Shown here piece by piece: positions 38,701-47,700 of a stretch of 64,000 nucleotides of DNA. Source of the DNA: Apostichopus japonicus (lineage: Eukaryota; Echinodermata; Holothuroidea; Aspidochirotida; Stichopodidae); NCBI RefSeq assembly GCF_037975245.1, contig NC_092575.1:14178310-14242309 (forward strand), given 5' to 3'. Numbering within the stretch: the first letter of the stretch is position 1; each line of letters starts with the position of its first letter. The notes under the pieces are model-generated. The model saw only the letters and a list, made by a program, of their open reading frames with translations. It did no database searches and was not told where the DNA came from. Both the position numbers and the translations under genes were made by a program.

Positions 38701-41700
38701 TCATCACAATAAAAATGGGAAATTACCCGTAACAACAGGGAAGTGGTAACCTCAGGTTATTTCTTTTCCCAAAAGAAAATAATAATAATTTCATATAGTG
38801 TATTATATATATACTAGTTTTGTCTGGATACAAGCATTGATTATTTTAGTTAGAAATGTGTTTTTCAGTTCTTTTAAGTGGTGGTAGTAGAGATGCTCTC
38901 CTCGGTGTCATTGGTATAATGAGGCAAAAGTGGACCCATAGAGTGACCTGACCTTAGCTCCCAGGGAGGGGGTCATCCCCTGTCCTTGTCAGCCTTACAT
39001 CACAATGTGTTGCATTACCTTGGATGGGTAAATTACTGGTAATTGTTCAGGTGTACAGGGGGTCTTCAGCTTATCAAGAGAGGACAAATTTCCTTCTTTG
39101 GAGATTTTAGTGCATTATAATCTGATTTGGTTGTTTTTTTGTTTTTTGTTTGATTAAAGCTAAATTTGATGGTATATTAGTGCATTACCTATCAGATAAA
39201 GGCTGCAGTCACAGACCAACAGTACTACAGCATCTACATGTGCAATGGTTTTTTCATCAGTTTTGGCTGTGAAGGATGTGAGCTAGAGGAAGAGTGGGTG
39301 GTTTGGGGAAGGGGGAGGGGGGGAGAAGGGGACTCATAGCAGCAGTCTTGAATTGATGTGTAATATGTGTCACATTCAACATAACTATAATTTACATTTC
39401 TTGGGGAAGGCTTCATGCATCCGTGAATTGATTTCAAATCAAGTGAAATTTAAAAATACAATAAAATGAAATGAATAAAAGAGGAAAACCACAAGAATAT
39501 CAAAAGGAAATTTTTACTGCAAAAACACAAAGCAACAAGTTTTGTTTGGAATGTTTTAATTAACCAGTTGTCATGCAATGATGCAGGTATAATGGTGCTT
39601 TCATAACAGCGAGGTAAGAACAGGTGTACTGTAGGCTACATCATATATGGGGTGCATGTACAGGCCTGCCGTATGCATACCCCACCTAGCTGTACTCATG
39701 GCCAGGAAGTTTCTCAAACCAATTCTTCTATTTGATGTACAATAGGAGGATGGGAGGTCTGGGATTGGGGGGGGGAGCATGGGTGAAATGAGATTATGGA
39801 ATTAAGATCGTTTATCCATTTGATATTTGAATCTCAGCACTTCTAAGAGGATGTTTGGCTTATTCCTATAGGGCTCTGAAATGACTGTCTAAATTGATAA
39901 GATTCCAAATTTGAGTTAAATGTTGAATAATTAATTGGAAGCCACCCGACGTGTAAGCTGTAATCCATAAACCCTTCAGGGTTTCTCCCACAGTTTTGGT
40001 CACTTCAGCGTCGTAAAAATAACTGCTGATTATAATCATTGTTATTGTTATTATTAGAAAAGAAGGATAAGGGAGCACGTCTTGTGTTCCAAGGTATGCC
40101 GTCAAAACAATTGTCCGATCCTTAATATTAAAATAATTAAACCCGAATAAACACTCTGCCTTCCCTTTATATTAATTCCTTTGGACTGTGTATACAAGAT
40201 CAACTTATATTCCTTGATTTTGGAATCTCATGATGGTATTTCTGTTTGGTATTTATACTTGAATCCCTTATCCCATGCAAATAATGATTTATAATTCTCA
40301 GCTCATACAGCACACCTATACTGACTCGAGTGTGTCACATTTACATATATTGTCGTCTTGACGTACCGTAATCCGAACTATCGATATTTATTAACGCAGC
40401 GGAATTTTTAAAAATTGGCTGACGATCTATGGAAAATTTATTGACAGTCAGTCCGTCGGTGACATTGTCTTTGTCTTTGTCTGCTGCTGGCTCAAACAAA
40501 GCTGGAAGACGAGTCACGTTCACCTTCTGTGAAACTGTTCGAAACTTTGAAAGCTGCACAACCACTCTTTTCCCTGAGACTTATAGGTGACATTAAATTC
40601 CCAGAGGCGATGATTTTCTCGGAGTACTCACATGAGCGATTGCCTATATATGGTTTGGATTGATTGATTTAGAATGTAGGGAAGTATGATATCGGAGACT
40701 TTAAATTTCATGCTTGGCCTATCGCCGAAAGGCCCCAACCGAGGAACCTAGCAGAACCGAAAGAATCACGTTCAGTTTCAATCTGGCATGTGATTGAGTG
40801 AACTGCTTAGCTGTACATGGTTTTTAGTCATTTTGAATTACTATAGTTGCTTCATTGACATATACTGTGTATATGTTACATACTGCAGACCAGCCAAGCA
40901 GACGGAGGTTGGATTTGACTGCAAGGCAAGTGTCGGTTTACAGACCTTGTATAGAGAGAGAATGGCAAGATTGAATAATAAATGTCAGCTAAGTTGAGAA
41001 TGTAGACCTACCTATTAAGATGCAAAATGCTCAAGGGGTTTTGGGAAGCCAGTGACTCATGTAAAGTGTTCTTGACATACCCTACTTCTAGAAATTTGTA
41101 GAAAAATGATGGTTGGTTTCTTTGCCAGAAGTGTGCTTAATTATTCTGAATTTCTCTCGATTTTCTGGGTTGGGTGCAAAACATTGATGAATTCATAAGA
41201 GTACCAAGTTTGCTGCAAGGGTTCTTTCGTGGAGGCGTCTCAAGGGTTCTAGACAAACTCTGGCAATTCTGCTCAGCGGTGATGTTTGGATGTAAAGCCT
41301 AATAATATATGACTCAACAATTAATGTCAAAGAATGTAACTCAAAACAAAGACGTAGTGAGGGACAATAAAGAGAGGAATATATTTTAGGGCAGGGTATG
41401 TTTTTTTCCCGACCTTTCTTTCTCTCTCTTTTTCTCTCTCTTCATGTGTCGATGCATGTAGCTGAGAAGTTCTCATAATGGAGCAAGAGTGTTATGTACA
41501 GTATGTGTGGTTTAAATATATTTATTTCATTCCTTGCTTACCTGTCTCCCCACAACCTTAGCACTCTCGTTCTACCATGCCTAGAATGAACTTGGCTCAG
41601 AAGAATTCGCTGATGCTCGACTATTAAGTTGCATTTTGAGAGATATATTTCTCAATTTTAAATTAAATTAAATTAAATTAAACTCCAATTTATCCACGTG

Positions 41701-44700
41701 TGAAAACTGAAAGAAAGTTAACCGTGCTAATTCTGAATATAATGTATGTATATTAGTTCTTCCTGCAAGCAGGAACTCGTGAAGAAGCCATCATTTGCTT
41801 ATCAAAGACGCAAGCTGACCGAAGTCAGTCTCTTACATTCATAGTTAACGTCCATGATTATGAATTGCCAATTGTAAACAACTCTGTAACTGGACGACAT
41901 ACATTAATCTTGGAGTGACCTCAAACTCGGGACCTTATGATTGAAAGGCACCGGCATTAACCACTGAGCTAACACTCCACTGAATAATACCGAACAAAGA
42001 ACTTGTTAGGATGTAATAACATGGTGACCTGTTTTTTTTGCAAATTCTCCAGGTTTCAGGCAATTGTAGTCTCCTATTTTTTTTGGGGGGGGAGGGGGAG
42101 AATGTGGAGGAGGGGGAAGGGGAATCTGCAGGTTTATATGTTTTGTTGTTGGGACAGGTCTGTACATGTATAATGTATAGAAAGCTAATAGGAACAAATT
42201 CAATACTGTAGCTGTGTGTATGGTGAATTGGCCGCAATATTCTTACAGTGTGGAATCTTTTGGGCTGTACTTAAAATGTCAGAGATAATATTTTTGGCCT
42301 TAGTTTCTTGTCATGCGTTACCATATATGAGAGTGGTATCCACAGATGAAAGCAAAATCAGTACAAAATGCGAAGCGCAATGAGGGAGCAAGAAATGGAA
42401 GGTATTTTCAACACCCTAGTGTTATTAACCCTAACCACAGTACAGCCTGAACATAAATGCATCGATTGAAATATTCACTGTATAACCATAAAGACCGAGC
42501 ACACTGTAGCCTACTTGCAGACGATTAGACCTTCGTAAACAAGCTAACAAGTTAACAACACCTCTCTGGTATATAACAACTATTTACTACCTACCATCAG
42601 TCTTTGGCACCTATAAGCTGGTGTATGAAGATAATCAGGCTCATTGTCCAGATTCACTGAAGGTACGTGCATTAGGCCTCGCGACAAACAACTTTCCCTG
42701 TCTAATTGTGAGATCTTGTTCCAAACAGTTTTAGCTAGAAGGACATTTTTAAAGAATCTTTGAAAATGTCTTTTTAGTTACAGTTAAGAGGAAGCAATGT
42801 CTTTGTTACCAATGGGCGGGCGATGTATGATGGGTCGTATTTAACACAATAGTGGCCAGGGTAGGTTCTTTCCCACCTTACTAAGGAACAGTTTACTACT
42901 TCCTAAGTGGTATTGTTCGATAATAGCAAGTGTCTGGTTAATTGCACCCTTGTTAAGCTTTGCATATTTTTCAAGCTGCTTAAAGCAGTATGTGGGGCAT
43001 GTTATTGACTATGTAACATTTTCCCTTGCATAATATATACATTTACATCAGAAATTTTTTTACAACAAAATTTTGAGCTTGTACATATATGCTAAAAGTT
43101 GCAAGTAGTTTATGAAAAGCAGAACTTTAGCTGAAATTCTGATTAACTTGCAAAACAAGTTAATTGGCCAGGTTTATTAAAGCATATCATGTTACAATAT
43201 TGTATACAGCCTGTACATTTCAGATCAAAGCATTGAATGGTTAATTCATTTCGTGATTTGACTGTTATATACAGTAGATAGGTACAGCCAGAGGATCATG
43301 AGTTGTAAAAATTCCTTAAAAAATAATTCAGAGAGATCTTAGAACAGGGAGGATATTGAGTCTCTCGAACATATTGATTATTCATCTAGGCCAGTTCCAA
43401 TGGTTAAATCTTCATTAAATTCACTATACTTTGTTTGACCACATTCATTCAAATTACTTAATTTAGCAACATTTTACAACATTTATATGATTGGAAAAAA
43501 CGTTCTGAACTATAATAATGATATTACACTGTAAATTAGTGAATCTCAGGCAGAATATAGCCAAGTTGTTTTTGTCTAATAGTCATTTTTTGTGGCGACA
43601 AGAAATATGGCTGATATTTGCAGGTGGCAATTCATACTGACATTAACGTTCTTGGGAACCATTGCAAGTGCCATATGGAACATTTGTAAGTGGTGCTCTG
43701 AGAGGCAAATAATATGCCCCCTCCCCCCCCCTTCTGTCAGATGTGGAACATTACACAGTGCTACCTAATTTACAGTGTGCACTTTATATCGACATGGTAG
43801 ACCACACTGTTTAGCCGATAAAATGTGGTTTGACTTTTTGCTCTGACAAGATTTTATATGGAGAGCAGCCTATCAATGGCATGTGGTTATAAAATGCATG
43901 TGATGTACATATATATATTGTACATTAAATATGGAACAATGTATTCATATTTGTAAAGATATTCACCAATATGAATTTACTTTGCTCCTCACTTACCTGT
44001 CTCTCCACAACATATTCACAAATCTGATACTTTGTTTAAAGAAGAAGACCCAATCATCTTATTTAGTTATGTGATAGATATATAACTGATTAAATAACCC
44101 TTGTCCCTCTCCTCTCCCACCTCAAAAAATATATATATATATATGTGAGAAAAAAGAAGCGTAAACAAATTATTCGGCCTTGCTTGGGGGATATCGTGGA
44201 TTAAGAATTTAGTAACCTCTTTCTCTTGCCAAGTGGTAACCTTTTAACACTGTACACCCTCCAGGACTAGTCACTCCCTATCCAAGCCTCCCCCCCCCCC
44301 ACTCCAGCCGGATTCTTCTTACTCTACAGCCCAAAGTGCCTAGAAGTGCTTTCTTTTTTCCTTTTCTTTTCTGATCTGCATTTTTTGTCAGCCATCTGGA
44401 CCTTTTTTTGGGGTGTTCACCATATGGTTTTGACAATTGTATTTTCTCTCTGCCTAACACAGAATGATCTAGCATATCCTTGTCAATTAGGGGGCTTCTC
44501 TGGGCAATTTTAGTTTCCGGGGTTACCCAGACTTTTAAAGGCCTATGTACCGAGGATAGGTTCCGAGTCTGTCACATCCACAACCTTTTTTCTTTTACCC
44601 TATTTCAGATTTTCCTCGTGGAGTGGTTCCTTTACGACGAGTTCTCAAAGACCAAGAAGCCTCTTTACAGCCGTGTTCCCGTCGGCAAATATTCCTTCCA

Positions 44701-47700
44701 CCCTTATGCGGTGGCCCTTTACAGTACCATTGGACCAATGCTCTTTGGGCAGGTCGCCAATTTTTTGTTAACAAACTGCAGCAAGTACCTCATAGGTCGT
44801 TTAAGACCCCATTTCATTGCCCTGTGTCAACCCGATTGGTCCCAAATTAACTGCACGGACGCTGATGGACATCCTCTCTATGTCGAAGAGGCACACTGTA
44901 TGGGAGGGAACTTGAAACTTCAAACAGATGCCAGGTAATATTGGTTCGATTCCTCATTTTGCATTTTTAAATCAATCAAATGCATAAAGATCATTTTTCT
45001 TTTGGCTCTATTTTGTCTGTTGAGAATTAAGACATTATTGTCTTATAGCTCTGATGAAATTAGGGAAGCTTATGATCAAATAATATTGATCAAAAAATTG
45101 CTAGCTGTCCACATCGTAGCACCTTTTCGCTCTTGGTAGACTATTTTGGGGCTATTTTTTTTTTTAACACAAAGTGTTGCTCAACTAGTACTGAGAATGG
45201 TTCGACCAGATAAGACAACTTACTTTTCTACCTATTGTCTGCTCTGTATGGATGATTAGGAGCAAGAAGTAAATAATTTCAACAGATTCTAGAGAAATAT
45301 AGTTCATAAAACTCATATCCTAAGTTAAACATCTGTGGATATTGATTCAAAAATCGTAGCAATATTTAAGTGAATGATCTTTGAATATAGCTTAGAGTTT
45401 TTTTTTTCATTTTTTTTTTCAGGTTATCTTTCCCATCTGGACACTCATCTACTGCATTTTACCTGTTCGTGTATTGGGTGGTAAGTGATTGGCTATCGTC
45501 TACTGTAAGGTAACATCCCTATATTTAGTTTCCCATTGGCTTGTCACCTGTCTCCACACGACCAGTGTACTCTCACATCCAACAAATTCATAGCCTCGCT
45601 CAACTCTTTTCTCATATCACAGACAGATAGGTCGGGACCCATTCTATAGTTTTCAGCAGCCCAGGGCAGGCCTGCCGACCGAGAGAGAGGGGAGGGGGAA
45701 GGGGGTTCAGAGGGATACAGCCCCAGGGTCATCTAGGGAACCAGGAGGAATATGTGATAAATAAAAATGAAAAAAAAAACTTCCTTCTTTATTTCTTAAA
45801 TATCCTCAGATCTACCTGCAGCGGAGGTTTGTCTTCTCCCCCATCCCTCTCTTACGACCTTTGCTCCAACTCATCGGCATCTCCATGGCCGTCTTCTGCG
45901 CTGAGACGAGAGTCAGTGACTACAAGCATCATCCGAGCGATGTCGTAGCCGGCGGTTTCCTCGGCACCATCGTCGTCATCTTGACGGTGAGCATTTTCAC
46001 AGCGATTTTTTTTCCACCCGTTCCACACGATTTCAAATCGCAGTATAGGTATCTGCTGCATTCGAAAGAGATTTTTTAGCGGTGAAACAGAGGAGAAAGT
46101 CGTTTTGTAAAATAAAGAAGATGTGTTAGGTCAATTTTGCAGTGTTGGTTGAAAGGGGTTGGTTGGGCAGAGGAGAATGATGAGTGTCATGTGTGTGAGA
46201 GTATTGAACGGTGCTGCCTTGCAACGACGAAACGTATGTATATGTTATCTTGTATTCTGACATTGTTGGCAGAGATATTAATGTAGGAAGTGTTAGATGG
46301 ATCAAAGCCCAGTCTTGACCTTGCTTCAGGAAGGGAGCGAGAGGCAGGAGGGGGGGGGGGGGGAGAATAACTTGGAAACCCTGTTATGGTAGCGCGGGGA
46401 GAAATAAAGAGGAGGTACTCTGTTACCATGCTCCGCACTATACCTTTTCCATTTTACCATAACTGCGGCAACGTGAGCATTCACTGATTGATCATCTAAA
46501 GTTAACTTGTGTAAGAGCTGTGAGAAATGTTGGTGTGACTGTTTCGAAGCGAGGAAATGACACCCACGATGAAAGTTGTAACAATTAAAAGCACTTCCTC
46601 CTAATTTAAGAAATGGTTCTTATAGGTTTCCTATACAGAGGATGGGGATGTTGTTTGACTTGATCAAGCAGGTTACAAACTTAGTCTAGTTCAGTATAGC
46701 AAAACTTAATTACAACAAATTTTCTTCAGTTTTAAATTTATAATACGTTAGCTGATACTTATAAATGCAACTTGCACTGATATCATCCACAGACTGTAAT
46801 GAGAGGGACATAATTTGTGCCTCTTTATTTATTTATTTTGTTTTTAGTCAAGAGGAAAAAGAGCCTTCCTGTTGGTGGCGTTAATGTTTTTTTCTGATGT
46901 GGGAAAGGAAGCATGTCAAATGACACTCTTTTGTTTTGTGCATGTATGAGTCTGTGCGTACTACTGACAAGCACAGACACATAATACATATTCACCTGAA
47001 CCATGACGGCATAGCTGTCCGCCACCTAACATTTATTTGCAACCTGTACACTCACCCAATATCTCATAACTACAGAAAACAAAAAAAACCGCTTCAGCCT
47101 GACTATTTCGATTTGGTGGCCGTCCAGTCGGGGGGGGGGCATTTTCCCAGCCTATAAACCTAGCCAATGCTCAACATTAGCTTGGAATTAATCAAAGTAA
47201 TATGGAACATTTTTTATGCAATTCCATTAATTATGTTCTATATGACATTGTCATTTTCCAAAAATGTTTAAAATGTTTCTCTGGTCCTGCAAATGATTTC
47301 TAAATTTAAGTCAATGTGGGATGAACTATATATTGCAACATTGCTACAAAAAGATGCTGTACGATTAGTGCATTTTTTTTTTTTGGTATGTATGTCCCAG
47401 TAATTGTGTATTCACAGATTTGTAACATCCTTAACTAATTGGGATAAACTGTTTAACCACCCCTCCCCCTCCCCTATTAAATATCCCCCCCCAATCTCAG
47501 TTTCCAAAAACCCAATGGTCATCTGTTGTTTCTATTTGATAGATTGCGGCTCCCAATCGTATCATAATCTTTTTGGAAACAAGTTTGATATGTATTTTCT
47601 AGAACTATGGGATTGAACTGACCTAGTTCTCATTGCCAGTCATAACCCCCTCTAGACCTCTGGGCTTAAAACTTTGGATAGATAAGTACAGTTTTTGAAC

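Larger units (their letters stand above)
23184..44608 (+). other. Intron 3 of the lipid phosphatase gene (21.4 kb)
   Basis: This is the largest intron, bounded by GTAAGT and a pyrimidine-rich acceptor ending TATTTCAG. It contains SINE copies 2 and 3, a tandem duplication at 29388-29842, simple AAT/ACA-rich sequence at 28617-28735, paired CRE-like palindromes at 32957-32984, a 63-bp duplication at 32981-33118, a LINE tail at 36236-36743, a hAT element at 37624-37997 and several G or C runs. A CpG-richer patch lies near 40330-40590. No recognisable protein-coding exon was found in it; the 130-codon minus-strand frame at 24127-24519 has no known domain. Confidence 0.8.

Noticed and set aside
40341-40565. 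74-codon minus-strand frame in a CpG-richer patch
   Set aside because: Composition is exon-like, but I recognise no protein and see no confirmed splice partners.
40889-40925. Small exon with GC-AG type donor (CAAG|GCAAGT) in intron 3
   Set aside because: The splice-like sites are there, but inserting it would not keep the phase-0 junction between exons 3 and 4, and it adds no family sequence.
44480-44608. Alternative start of exon 4 from ATG at 44480
   Set aside because: The open intronic frame precedes a strong acceptor, and family similarity starts exactly at the exon. Such a protein would lack TM1 and the conserved first loop.
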